Source of the DNA: Mucilaginibacter yixingensis
GTDB taxonomy: Bacteria > Bacteroidota > Bacteroidia > Sphingobacteriales > Sphingobacteriaceae
Length of the DNA: 64,000 nt
Assembly (NCBI RefSeq): GCF_041080815.1
Contig: NZ_CP160205.1
Location: 248,001-312,000, forward strand
Reading direction: 5' to 3'
In this document: positions 22,227 to 31,404 of the stretch, in pieces
Position numbering within the stretch: the first letter of the stretch is position 1
How the letters are laid out: every line of letters starts with the position of its first letter
Notes under the pieces: model-generated
The model's database searches: none
What the model saw: the letters and a program-made list of their open reading frames with translations, nothing else
What the model was told of the DNA's origin: nothing
Made by a program: the position numbers and the translations under genes

Positions 22227-22520
22227 ATGGGAGAAATCTCAATAAAAATAAATATTGCTGACCGCGTTTACCCCTTAAAGGTGAACATGGAAGAGGAAGA
22301 AATTATACGTAGGGCAGCCAAACTCATAAACGACCGGATAAAAGAATATCAGGAAAATTATGCGGTAAGGGATAAGCAGGATCTGCTGTCAATGTGCGTG
22401 TTACATTACGCCACATCGTCTATAAAAGCAGAGCAGCGCATAACGGTAGAAGATACTGCCGTAACCGATAAAGTTTATCAGTTGGATAATTTGCTGGCCG
22501 ATTTTTTCTCTAAGAGGTAA
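22227..22520 (+). CDS. zapA: Cell division protein ZapA
   Basis: A 97-residue protein. The N-terminal beta-hairpin (ISIKINIADRVYPLKV) is followed by EEEEIIRRAAKLINDRI, the typical ZapA head, then a C-terminal helix that forms the tetramer coiled coil. ZapA cross-links FtsZ filaments at the division ring. The preceding coiled-coil gene ends 21 bp upstream, so they are probably co-transcribed. The 6S-like RNA follows, as zapA and the 6S gene are linked in many bacteria. Confidence 0.92.
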   Translation: MGEISIKINIADRVYPLKVNMEEEEIIRRAAKLINDRIKEYQENYAVRDKQDLLSMCVLHYATSSIKAEQRITVEDTAVTDKVYQLDNLLADFFSKR

Positions 22521-22632
22521 TAAAACGTTCTTTAAAAGGCTAAAGGAGAAAGGTGAAGGGTGAAAGGTTACTTGTTAAGGTAGCTTTGTGCTTTTTGCTT
22601 TAGGCTTTTAGCTCATATACGAGCAAAGATTT

Positions 22633-22796
22633 AACCGCAGTTAAATTCTTAGGTTTCACTATTAAAAACTTAACGCTTCAATATCAGGCGGACAAGCAGA
22701 GGGTGCACGTTACTTCGTGTATTTAACGATGACCCCAGTCCAATTTATCTGACAAAGAGGTTTTTAAATATTGATACTTAAGGTTTAGCTGCGGTT
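22633..22796 (+). ncRNA. ssrS: 6S-like regulatory RNA
   Basis: A 164-nt stretch between zapA and rny without an ORF. The ends form a 13-bp closing stem (AACCGCAGTTAAA with TTTAGCTGCGGTT), followed by T8, which can terminate transcription. An inner stem pairs ATTAAAAACT (about 22661-22670) with AGGTTTTTAAAT (about 22759-22770), and an apical stem pairs GGAC with GTCC and GCACG with CGTGT. A long rod with an internal bubble is the 6S shape, which mimics an open promoter and sequesters RNA polymerase. Synteny with zapA supports the call. It was not tested against a covariance model. Confidence 0.7.
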
Positions 22797-22828
22797 TTTT
22801 TTATTTATATATATACCAATTACCAATC

Positions 22829-24391
22829 ATGAACATTCTATACGTTATAATCGGGCTTTTAGGAGGCGTCATTGTCGGCATCGGCATTGGTCGTTTCATG
22901 CTAAGAAAGCTATTTAAAGATCAGGAGGCTGCGGCTCAGAATAAAGTGAAAAAGATTCTGAAGGATGCCGAGAACAACGCCGAAATATTGAAAAAGAACA
23001 AGTTGCTGGAAGCTAAAGAGAAGTTTCTGCAGATGAAAGCCGAGCACGAGCAGGAGGTGAACAACCGTAACAACTCCATTAACCAGCGCGAGAACGGCAT
23101 CAAGCAGAAAGAGCAATCGTTAAATCAGAAACTGGAGAACGCTAACCGCAAAGAGAGCGAGCTGGATAACACCCGTAAGAAGCTTGAGGCCCAGACAGAA
23201 ATTACTGTTAAGAAACAGGAGGAGGTGGAATTGCTGAAAAGCCAGCACATCCAGCAACTGGAAACTATTGCCGGCCTGAGCGCTGAAGAAGCTAAAAATC
23301 AGCTGGTAGACAGCCTGCGCGAAGAAGCCCGCACCAAAGCCATGATGCAGATCAAGGATATTGTAGATGAGGCTAAACTGACCGCTACTAAAGAGGCTAA
23401 AAAAGTAGTAATCCAGACCATTCAGCGTACCGCTACGGAGAGCGCTATTGAGAACACGGTATCTATCTTCAATATTGAGAATGATGAGATCAAGGGCCGC
23501 ATTATCGGTCGTGAGGGTCGTAACATCCGCGCGCTGGAAGCTGCTACCGGTATTGAGATTATTGTAGACGATACGCCTGAGGCCATCATCCTTTCAGGTT
23601 TTGACCCGGTTCGTCGTGAGATTGCCCGTTTGGCTATGCACCGCCTGGTGACCGACGGTCGTATCCACCCGGCACGTATCGAGGAGATTGTAGCCAAAAC
23701 CAAAAAGCAGATTGAAGAAGAGATTGTAGAGATTGGCGAGCGTACCGTGATCGACTTAGGCATTCATGGCCTGCACCCGGAGCTAATCCGTATGGTGGGC
23801 AGAATGCGTTACCGTTCATCTTACGGTCAGAATTTGCTGCAACACTCGCGTGAGGTGGCTAATTTCTGTGCTACCATGGCTGCTGAGCTAGGTTTGAACG
23901 TAAAGCTGGCTAAACGTGCAGGCTTGCTGCACGATATTGGTAAAGTACCTGATGATAACCCAGAGCTGCCACACGCTATTTTAGGTATGCAACTGGCCGA
24001 GAAATATAAAGAGCATCCGGATGTATGCAACGCCATCGGTGCTCACCACGACGAGATTGAGATGACCTCGATGATCTCGCCAATTGTACAGGCTTGTGAC
24101 GCTATTTCTGGCGCTCGTCCTGGTGCACGTCGTGAGGTAGTAGAAAGCTACATCAAACGTTTGAAAGAACTGGAAGAACTGGCGTTGAGCTACCCTGGCG
24201 TAGAGAAAACCTTTGCTATCCAGGCTGGTCGTGAGCTGCGTGTAATTGTAGAGAGCGAGAAGATCAGCGACGCACAGTCTGAAATACTGGCTGCTGATAT
24301 CTCTAACCGTATTCAAACCGAAATGACCTACCCGGGCCAGATCAAAGTAACGGTAATCAGGGAAACGCGTTCAGTAGCGTTCGCGAAGTAA
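22829..24391 (+). CDS. rny: Ribonuclease Y
   Basis: A 520-residue membrane-anchored endoribonuclease that initiates mRNA decay. It has an N-terminal transmembrane helix (about 3-24), a long charged coiled coil (about 30-195), a KH RNA-binding domain (about 205-270, with [15 protein letters not shown]) and an HD metal-dependent domain (about 335-430, with HSREVANF and LLHDIGK carrying the HD pair). Length matches the family. Its start lies 32 bp after the 6S-like RNA, and an intrinsic terminator follows its stop by about 60 bp. Confidence 0.97.
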   Translation: MNILYVIIGLLGGVIVGIGIGRFMLRKLFKDQEAAAQNKVKKILKDAENNAEILKKNKLLEAKEKFLQMKAEHEQEVNNRNNSINQRENGIKQKEQSLNQKLENANRKESELDNTRKKLEAQTEITVKKQEEVELLKSQHIQQLETIAGLSAEEAKNQLVDSLREEARTKAMMQIKDIVDEAKLTATKEAKKVVIQTIQRTATESAIENTVSIFNIENDEIKGRIIGREGRNIRALEAATGIEIIVDDTPEAIILSGFDPVRREIARLAMHRLVTDGRIHPARIEEIVAKTKKQIEEEIVEIGERTVIDLGIHGLHPELIRMVGRMRYRSSYGQNLLQHSREVANFCATMAAELGLNVKLAKRAGLLHDIGKVPDDNPELPHAILGMQLAEKYKEHPDVCNAIGAHHDEIEMTSMISPIVQACDAISGARPGARREVVESYIKRLKELEELALSYPGVEKTFAIQAGRELRVIVESEKISDAQSEILAADISNRIQTEMTYPGQIKVTVIRETRSVAFAK

Positions 24392-24448
24392 ACCCCGACC
24401 CCTCCTAAATCCTCCCCGATGGGGAGGACTTAAAAATATCAAATAATA

Positions 24449-24480
24449 AAAAGAGGCGCAGTTTTTGTGCCTCTTTTACT
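24449..24480 (+). terminator. Terminator after rny
   Basis: AAAAGAGGC and GCCTCTTTT are perfect 9-bp arms around an 11-base loop. It ends 9 bp before the start of the next gene, whose promoter must therefore overlap or follow it. Confidence 0.75.
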
Positions 24481-24488
24481 TTCAGATC

Positions 24489-25028
24489 ATGGCAAAGCAG
24501 CAATCAAAACCACAGCCTAAAGCGGCACCAAAACCTAAAGCAGACGAGCGTTTGGTAGATAAATACTTTCGTGAACTGCCGCAGGCTTACCCAACAGCGG
24601 TAGACAGGGGCGTATTATTAATTAGCGCGCTCTTGATTCTGCTAGGTTTTACCGGACTGTTTTGGGCATTGCCATTTCCCTATTTAAGTTTTTTGGGTAA
24701 AAACAATGGGTTTATCAACTGGGCCTCGTTCCTGATGGCGCTGGCCGGGTACTTTTATTATCGCCTCTCGCCGGTGCTGTGTTACCTGGTTATTTTCATC
24801 TTGTTTGTTTTTGCCTATTTAATAACACGTTTGCTGGTTTGGCAAAATGCTGGCGGTCCATCATTGATGGTGATTAGCGATCTGGAGATTGTGTTGGGTG
24901 CTATTGGTTTTTATGGCGTTAGCTTGCGCAACAGACGCACCACACAATGGGAGGCGCTTAACCTGCTATTTATCAGCGTGGCGTGGTATCTGGGTAAATT
25001 GCTGAAAAAAATCGGCGCGCGTTATTAA
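24489..25028 (+). CDS. Small membrane protein of unknown function
   Basis: A 179-residue protein. The basic, proline-rich N-terminus (KQQSKPQPKAAPKPKADE) is followed by about four transmembrane segments (roughly 40-62, 70-90, 95-118 and 125-145) and a short tail. I place the start at ATG 24489, since an in-frame start at 24465 lies inside the rny terminator hairpin. No family is recognised. It is followed by a long AT-rich intergenic stretch that belongs to the next gene. Confidence 0.7.
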   Translation: MAKQQSKPQPKAAPKPKADERLVDKYFRELPQAYPTAVDRGVLLISALLILLGFTGLFWALPFPYLSFLGKNNGFINWASFLMALAGYFYYRLSPVLCYLVIFILFVFAYLITRLLVWQNAGGPSLMVISDLEIVLGAIGFYGVSLRNRRTTQWEALNLLFISVAWYLGKLLKKIGARY

Positions 25029-25321
25029 AAATTCCTCACTTTTATTAGCTTTCTGTTAAGTAATGGCTGTTTTTCGCAGGAATGGCAATGTTTAAGTTGT
25101 GTTAAGTTAATTAAAGATTGGCTTAAATATCGATGTGTTAACATTGGTCAAAAAATGCGAAATTATTGCCTATGTTATCTTTTTCTTGCCATTTTAGTGT
25201 GTTATAGAGCCTATCGTTCAGTAATCTTTTAATAATTGTTAAGTAAATGTTCTATAATATAATCCTGAGTTAACATAGGATTAACATTGTAGCTGAACCT
25301 TTGTGAGCAAATTAAACACAA
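25029..25321 (+). promoter_or_regulatory. AT-rich leader of the TonB-dependent receptor gene
   Basis: 293 bp without an ORF, rich in A and T and in GTTAAG/GTTAAC repeats (for example GTTAACATAGGATTAACA at 25270-25287). A possible -7 element AACCTTTG (25295-25302), one base off the consensus, lies about 20 bp before the start. No riboswitch was recognised. Only the position of the promoter region is inferred. Confidence 0.4.
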
Positions 25322-28300
25322 ATGAAGAAGCTCTACTTTATCCTTATGTTGTTCTTTGTTGCAGGTGCTGTAAATCAGTCGCTTGCGCAGATAACAACCA
25401 CAACAATCTCAGGTAAAGTGACCGACCAAAAAGGCGGCACATTGCCAGGTGTAACCATCTCGGTTGTAAACACCAGCACCGGTACTCGCTACGGTAACCA
25501 AACCAATGCAGAAGGCCGTTATGTAATTAACAACGTTAACCCAGGTGGTCCTTACGTAATCACCGCTAGCTTTGTTGGTTACAAAAAACAAGAAAATGCA
25601 GGCATTACCCTTAGCCTGGGTAACGCATCTTACAACTTCAAACTGGTTGACGAAACCACTGCATTGAAAGAAGTTGTTGTAAAATCAACCGGCGGTGCTA
25701 CTAAAACTGGTGCAAGCACTCGTATTAACCAAGGTCAGCTGCGCGCTTTACCATCACTTAGCCGTAGCCTGCAGGATTTAACCCGTTTAACTCCTCAAAG
25801 CAACAATAACTCGTTCCAGGGTACTAACTACCGTTACAATAACGTAACCTTAGACGGTGCTATCAATAACGATGCGATTGGCTTTAGCCCTTCACTGGGT
25901 GGTCAGAACAACGTATCTGGTCAGGTAGGTAGCAGTACACGTACCAGCCCTGTATCACTTGACGCGATTCAGGATATCCAGGTTTACGTTGCTCCTTATG
26001 ATATCAAAATTGGTAACGTACTGGGTGGTTCAATCAACGCTGTAACCCGTAGCGGTACAAACGAAGTTACCGGTTCAGTTTACGGTTTCGGTCGTGGCGC
26101 TTTCATGGTTGGTCCAAACAACCTGCCTGCTGCTGCTGGTGGCGACGGTGCTAAAGAGCCAAGCGCTTTCCATGATTTTCAATTTGGTGGCCGTTTAGGT
26201 TTACCTATCGTTAAAGACAAATTGTTCTTCTTTACCAACGAGGAGTTTGCCCGTCGTCAAGATCCGGTTATCTTCCCTGCTGGTAGCGCTGGTGCTAACC
26301 CAATTTTGTCTGCAACTGACGCGGTTAACTTAGCTAACGCTTTCAAATCATTTACAGGTGGTATTGATCCGGGTACTGCTGGCAACGCCAACATCTACTC
26401 TAACTCTAACAAGTTCTTTAACCGTTTAGACTGGAACATCGATTCTAAAAACCAGTTAACTATCCGTAACAACACTATCAGCTCTACTGCTACTAACTTA
26501 GAGCGCGATCAGCAGAACTTCCGTTTCAGCGGTATTGACTATACTTCACACAACAACTCAACTTCAACTGTTGCTGAGTTAAAATCACACTTCACCGGTT
26601 CAACAAGTAACGATTTCTTAGTAGGTTACTCAAACGTACATGACTGGCGCGATCCAAACTCGAACCCTGCTCTACCTCAGATCGAGATCACTGGCCGTAC
26701 TCCTGGTACCACCATCTTTATGGGTACAGACCGCGAGGCTGCTATCTTTGATATGCACCAGAAAACTACTGAGATCACTGATAACTTTACCTGGAACCTG
26801 GGTCGTCATACCTTAACTGTAGGTACACACAACGAGTTGTATAACATTACTTACAACTTCGTAAACTCTTGGAACGGTCGTGACTCTTATAACAGCATTG
26901 AAGATTTCATTGCTAACCAGCCAAACCGTGTTAGAAATAACTACAACTATACTAACAACACCCGTGCTTACATCTTGGCTAACCCATCAGCTCAATTTAA
27001 AGTTAACCTGCTGAGCTTCTATGCACAAGATGAGTTCCAGGCTACAGATAACTTTAAATTAACCGGTGGTTTACGTGTAGACTACGCTGGTGTACCTAAC
27101 AAACAACCGCTGAGCCCTAAAACTACCGGCGCTGCTGTAGACCCTGCTTACGGTACTACTTATACTTATACCAAACCAAAAGATATCCAGAACAAATTCC
27201 TGGATAACGCTGAGTTCAATGGCCGTTTATCATTCAACTGGGATGTTAACGGTGACCAGAGCGTAGTAGTACGCGGTGGTACCGGTACCTTTACCGGTCG
27301 TGTACCATTTGCCTGGTTCGGTTATGCATTCTATAACAACGGTGTAACTTACGGTGCTTACGATAGCAACAACATCCGTACTACAGGTACGCCTATTACT
27401 CCTGGTACTAACCCAACTCAGGCTGGTTCAGAAGGTGGTTTAACTTATGTTAAACAACAGGTTCCTGCTGTAAACACCAGCTCTACCGGTGCAACCCAGG
27501 TGGATATGATTGATAACAACTTCAAAATGCCGCAGGTATGGAGAAGCAGCTTAGCATTCGATTTCAAAACCCAAGATCAATGGCGTTTCACAGTGGAAGG
27601 TATCTATACAGATGTTATCCACGATTTGAAATTCCAGCAAACCAACACTGCCGATGTGGTAACTTACTATCCGTATGATACTCAACACCAGCAGCCAATC
27701 TTTAACAACACTAAGATCTCTCCTAACTTTACCAACGCTTACCTGTTGTCAAACACCAGCGAAGGTCACCGTTATAGCATCACCGGTCAGGTTGTTAAAA
27801 CTTTTGATAATGGTTTGAGCGCTGATGTTGCTTATACCTACGGTCAGGCAAAAGATATCACCAACGGTATCCGTAACTCAATGGAGTCTAACTGGCAGTT
27901 GAACCAGGCACTTAATCCTAACAGCCCTACTTTAGCTTTCTCTAACTTTGACATCCGTCACCGTATCGTAGCTAACGTTGGTTACAAACTGTTCTGGGGG
28001 GCTGGTAAAAAGAATGCATCTAACTTCCAGATCTTCTTCAACGCTGCATCAGGTACACCATATACCTTCGGTTTCTACCCATCAGCTATCGATGGTACTG
28101 GTCAGCAAGTTAGCTTAGCTTACATCCCTAAAGTAGGCGAAACTATCAAATTGTTCAGCACTACTCCTAACACACCAACAGCTACAGAGCAGGCATATGC
28201 TAACGCTTTTGATCAGTTCATCAACAGCGATCAGTACCTGACTACCCGTCGCGGTCAGTTCACCGAGCGTAACGGCGCACGTACTCCTTGGAATACCAGT

Positions 28301-28606
28301 GCAGATTTCCGTTTCACTCAAGACTTTAAAGTGGGTGGCGAAGGCAGCAAACAAATGTTGACTTTAACTTTCGATATCATCAACTTGACTAACCTGTTGA
28401 ACAAAGATTGGGGTCACTACTACTATTCTCCAAACACGTTCAACTCAACCTCAAGCATTGGCTTAACCAAAGCGGTTACTCCATCATTTGCTAACGCAGC
28501 TACAACTTATCCAACCTATAAGTTTACTAATCCAGGTCTGCCTTACGCAGTGGATCAGTTCCAGTCTCGTTACCAAATGCAATTGGGTGTACGTTACAGC
28601 TTCTAA
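25322..28606 (+). CDS. TonB-dependent receptor, Oar-like, with N-terminal carboxypeptidase-regulatory-like domain
   Basis: A 1094-residue outer-membrane protein. It has a signal peptide (ending SLAQ), a carboxypeptidase-regulatory-like beta-sandwich (about 28-115, SGKVTDQKGGTLPGVTI), a TonB plug (about 120-250) and a large 22-strand-type barrel ending in aromatic Phe (GVRYSF). It resembles the Oar group rather than SusC: no SusD partner follows and the SusC-specific motif is not seen. Codon use (Ggt, Cgt, Gct, Aac, Ctg/Tta) is much more uniform than in the neighbouring glycan genes, which suggests very high expression. A perfect terminator follows. Confidence 0.9.
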   Translation: MKKLYFILMLFFVAGAVNQSLAQITTTTISGKVTDQKGGTLPGVTISVVNTSTGTRYGNQTNAEGRYVINNVNPGGPYVITASFVGYKKQENAGITLSLGNASYNFKLVDETTALKEVVVKSTGGATKTGASTRINQGQLRALPSLSRSLQDLTRLTPQSNNNSFQGTNYRYNNVTLDGAINNDAIGFSPSLGGQNNVSGQVGSSTRTSPVSLDAIQDIQVYVAPYDIKIGNVLGGSINAVTRSGTNEVTGSVYGFGRGAFMVGPNNLPAAAGGDGAKEPSAFHDFQFGGRLGLPIVKDKLFFFTNEEFARRQDPVIFPAGSAGANPILSATDAVNLANAFKSFTGGIDPGTAGNANIYSNSNKFFNRLDWNIDSKNQLTIRNNTISSTATNLERDQQNFRFSGIDYTSHNNSTSTVAELKSHFTGSTSNDFLVGYSNVHDWRDPNSNPALPQIEITGRTPGTTIFMGTDREAAIFDMHQKTTEITDNFTWNLGRHTLTVGTHNELYNITYNFVNSWNGRDSYNSIEDFIANQPNRVRNNYNYTNNTRAYILANPSAQFKVNLLSFYAQDEFQATDNFKLTGGLRVDYAGVPNKQPLSPKTTGAAVDPAYGTTYTYTKPKDIQNKFLDNAEFNGRLSFNWDVNGDQSVVVRGGTGTFTGRVPFAWFGYAFYNNGVTYGAYDSNNIRTTGTPITPGTNPTQAGSEGGLTYVKQQVPAVNTSSTGATQVDMIDNNFKMPQVWRSSLAFDFKTQDQWRFTVEGIYTDVIHDLKFQQTNTADVVTYYPYDTQHQQPIFNNTKISPNFTNAYLLSNTSEGHRYSITGQVVKTFDNGLSADVAYTYGQAKDITNGIRNSMESNWQLNQALNPNSPTLAFSNFDIRHRIVANVGYKLFWGAGKKNASNFQIFFNAASGTPYTFGFYPSAIDGTGQQVSLAYIPKVGETIKLFSTTPNTPTATEQAYANAFDQFINSDQYLTTRRGQFTERNGARTPWNTSADFRFTQDFKVGGEGSKQMLTLTFDIINLTNLLNKDWGHYYYSPNTFNSTSSIGLTKAVTPSFANAATTYPTYKFTNPGLPYAVDQFQSRYQMQLGVRYSF

Positions 28607-28632
28607 TACAGATAGAATACACATAGTTTTTA

Positions 28633-28663
28633 AATGCCCGGCCTTAGTGCCGGGCATTTTTTG
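28633..28663 (+). terminator. Terminator after the TonB-dependent receptor
   Basis: AATGCCCGGC, a 6-base loop, GCCGGGCATT, then TTTT: perfect 10-bp arms. Confidence 0.93.
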
Positions 28664-28785
28664 TTGGAAGCGTTTGTGGCAACGTTGGTACATTAAAGCT
28701 TTAAGTTGTTGTTAAAGATTTAATTATGATTTTATAAGACGAAATAAAATGAGGAACTTTGGGCGTTTTTCAACCTAACCGTATT

Positions 28786-29475
28786 ATGTTCAATCTTATC
28801 ATTGCAGAGCAACATCGTGCTGCAAAAAATCTGAAGGCGCTGATTAAAATAGCCCTTATTTTACTGTTCACATTAAATTTTTCAAGCGCACACGCGCAAG
28901 ATTTCTTCCCGGAACAAACTGACTATGGTTTTCGTTTTGGTGCCGATTTTGATCTGCCCGGAAAGAATTTATCGGCCGACTATCGCCCAGGTGTTAATTA
29001 TAACCTAAGCCTGATGCGATATTTTGAGAAGTTTACGGTAGATGTAACCGCCGGCTACAGGCAGTTTCAGGCTAAATATCCTACGTTGAGCCAAGCCACA
29101 AATACAGGAACTACCGGAGTGTTTACTACATCGCCATTTGAGAGCTTTGCGCTGTCTGTAGGCGCCGTATATAACTTACCCTTAGGCGATAATACCAAGC
29201 TTTACGGTGGATTGAATAGCGGTTTCTATTTTACCAGTTACTCTGTAAGTTACCAGGATGAAAACACTAGTTTTTATGAGGGGTCGAGCTCAAAGCAAGC
29301 CTATGTTGCCCCTAAAATTGGAGCCGCATTTGCCATAAACAATAACCTTGATTTTGACGTGCACGCCGCCTACAACGTTTTTACAGAGCACTATGAGGTT
29401 AATAGTCGCACAGGAGAATCTGGCACGTTGTTTACCTCTTTCTCGGCGGGAGTGGGGTTAGTGTTCAAATTTTAA
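28786..29475 (+). CDS. Outer-membrane beta-barrel protein (porin-family fold)
   Basis: A 229-residue protein. An extended signal sequence (basic to residue 22, hydrophobic 23-35, ending AHAQ) is followed by a repeated pattern of alternating hydrophobic residues and a C-terminal aromatic (VGLVFKF), typical of an eight- to ten-strand outer-membrane barrel. I chose ATG 28786 rather than the in-frame TTG at 28759. The function is not known; related proteins are surface or assembly accessory barrels. It follows a terminator and is followed by a palindromic element, so it is likely monocistronic. Confidence 0.78.
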   Translation: MFNLIIAEQHRAAKNLKALIKIALILLFTLNFSSAHAQDFFPEQTDYGFRFGADFDLPGKNLSADYRPGVNYNLSLMRYFEKFTVDVTAGYRQFQAKYPTLSQATNTGTTGVFTTSPFESFALSVGAVYNLPLGDNTKLYGGLNSGFYFTSYSVSYQDENTSFYEGSSSKQAYVAPKIGAAFAINNNLDFDVHAAYNVFTEHYEVNSRTGESGTLFTSFSAGVGLVFKF

Positions 29476-29480
29476 TCTTA

Positions 29481-29555
29481 GTCGGGAAAACCGAAAGTCC
29501 GAAAGACGATAGTCATCATTACGATACTTACTTACGGACTTTCGGTCTTCCCGAC
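29481..29555. repeat. Palindromic intergenic element
   Basis: GTCGGGAAAACCGAAAGTCCG and its near complement CGGACTTTCGGTCTTCCCGAC form 21-bp arms around a 33-bp loop, between the barrel gene and the convergent acyltransferase gene. It may act as a transcript end for both. Confidence 0.8.
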
Positions 29556-29566
29556 TTACGGACTTT

Positions 29567-31324
29567 CTAAAGATTCTTCCCCAGTTTCTCCAGCATTTCA
29601 TGAGGCACCTGCTGCAGGTCTAACACCAGGAAGCCATCCAAACAATCGGCAAATTTAGGGTCGATATTGAAACAGATGATCTTGGCATTGAGTGCTATGT
29701 ATTGGCGTAACAACACCGGGATCTTCATGTTGCGGGTTTCAACCTCAGAGATAATGCTGTCGAGGCCTTTTAACGAATCGTCTGTGGCTGAGAGCAGCAG
29801 ATCGGTATCGATTTTAGAAAAATCAACTTTGAATTTCTTGCGTGGCTTAACGTACTGCGCCATTTCATGATCAAAGTGATTGCGGGTGATGTAATCAACA
29901 ATCAATGATTTAGAGAACTTGGAGAACGAGTTGCTGATACTTACCGGACCGATCAGGTACCGATAGCGCGGGTTATCCAGCAAGTATTTCAAAATGCCTT
30001 TCCACAGCAGAAACAGTGGTAGCGGCTTAGTCTGGTATTCTCGCCTGATCCAAGAGCGGCCCAGCTCCAAACTCAACTTTAATACATCAGTAAACGGTCC
30101 TTTGATCTTGAATACCTCGGCAGTATAAAACCCTTTTTTTCCGCGACTGTAATAGATTTCGTCGCCCAGGCCAATACGGTAGGCGCCCACAATCATTTTG
30201 GCATCGGTATCCCAGATAAACAGGTGGTGATAGTAGATGTCGTACTCATCCAGGTCGGTGCTTTTGTTGGTGCCTTCGCCCACCTCGCGGAAGGTGATCT
30301 CACGCAGCCGGCCAATCTCACGTATAATATTGGGTATAGCCGAGGTGGGCACGATGAATACTTCGTAGTTTTTCTCTACCCAAACGGTATAATCTTCACG
30401 CAGGGTTTCTACTTCTTTCTCCAGTACGGCGCGATCTGTTTCAAGGTCAATATCTTCTGGCTCCTGTTTTATTTTGAACAGGTTGCGCGGATTAAAAAGT
30501 TTCTTTTCTTCTTCCAGACCGGTACCCAGTGCGTATGTTTTAGCACGCAGATAGTTCAGTAACTTAGTGGCATTGTTATAATCAGGGATGTCCTCCACAT
30601 GAATTGGCTTACCAATACGTAGCTTAATGGTATGTCCTTGTTTATTGAACAACTCAGAAGGCAACTTAGCGGTGCGCAGCGTTGGGTGGATGAGGCTGAG
30701 CAGGTTAAACAACAAACCGTTATTACCTTGGAAGTAGATAGGTACTACCGGTACTTTAGCCTTGGCAATAATTTTGCCTACAACCGGGTGCCACTTGCGG
30801 TCTGTTACTTGTTGTTCTTCCAGTTTGTAGGTAGATACCTCGCCTGCCGGAAAGATGCCTATTGGGGTGCCGTTTTTCAACAACTCCAGTGTGCTTTTCA
30901 GTCCGCTGATGCTGGATGAGTGCTCAATGTTTTCGAACGGGTTAACCGCAATAAAATAATCGCTCAGGTTAGGGATCTTCTTTAAAATAAAGTTGGCCAT
31001 TAGCTTGGCGTCTGGCCGTACCATGCAGAGCAGTTTAAGCAACACCATGCCTTCAATGCCGCCGTAAGGGTGGTTGGCAATGGCTATAAAAGCGCCGTCG
31101 GCCGGAATGTTTTTTAGTTCGCGCTCGTCAAAATCAATCTCAACACCTACGCCCTGTAAAATAGCGTCAACAAACTCCGGACCTTGCTTGGGCTGGGCCT
31201 GGGCAAACAAATCGTTTACCTGGTTTATCTTCATGATCTCCATCAGCAGGGTTGCCAGTCCGGGCATTTTCAACTTATCCAGTTTAATGGCTTTGGCAAA
31301 CTCTTCTTTGGTGATGATCTTCAT
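29567..31324 (-). CDS. Two-domain acyltransferase, OlsF-like aminolipid synthase candidate
   Basis: A 585-residue protein with two acyltransferase domains. The N-terminal part (about 1-280) is a PlsC/hemolysin-like O-acyltransferase with His85 in AIANHPYGGIEG and the later IGIFPAGEVS motif. The C-terminal part (about 310-570) is a GNAT-type N-acyltransferase of the OlsB/ornithine-acyl-ACP kind (VGAYRIGLGDEIY; SLELGRSWIRREYQ). This O-plus-N fusion matches OlsF, which builds ornithine-type lipids in Flavobacterium and Serratia. Products in this organism could be ornithine, glycine or serine lipids of the membrane. It is divergent from the HhH gene, 80 bp away. Confidence 0.8.
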   Translation of the reverse strand: MKIITKEEFAKAIKLDKLKMPGLATLLMEIMKINQVNDLFAQAQPKQGPEFVDAILQGVGVEIDFDERELKNIPADGAFIAIANHPYGGIEGMVLLKLLCMVRPDAKLMANFILKKIPNLSDYFIAVNPFENIEHSSSISGLKSTLELLKNGTPIGIFPAGEVSTYKLEEQQVTDRKWHPVVGKIIAKAKVPVVPIYFQGNNGLLFNLLSLIHPTLRTAKLPSELFNKQGHTIKLRIGKPIHVEDIPDYNNATKLLNYLRAKTYALGTGLEEEKKLFNPRNLFKIKQEPEDIDLETDRAVLEKEVETLREDYTVWVEKNYEVFIVPTSAIPNIIREIGRLREITFREVGEGTNKSTDLDEYDIYYHHLFIWDTDAKMIVGAYRIGLGDEIYYSRGKKGFYTAEVFKIKGPFTDVLKLSLELGRSWIRREYQTKPLPLFLLWKGILKYLLDNPRYRYLIGPVSISNSFSKFSKSLIVDYITRNHFDHEMAQYVKPRKKFKVDFSKIDTDLLLSATDDSLKGLDSIISEVETRNMKIPVLLRQYIALNAKIICFNIDPKFADCLDGFLVLDLQQVPHEMLEKLGKNL

Positions 31325-31404
31325 AGTGCTTTTCCTGTATGTAGTTTTGCAGGTTTAAATATCCTAAAATTTATGCTAACTTAACCCTTGATCTGAATCT
31401 TATC

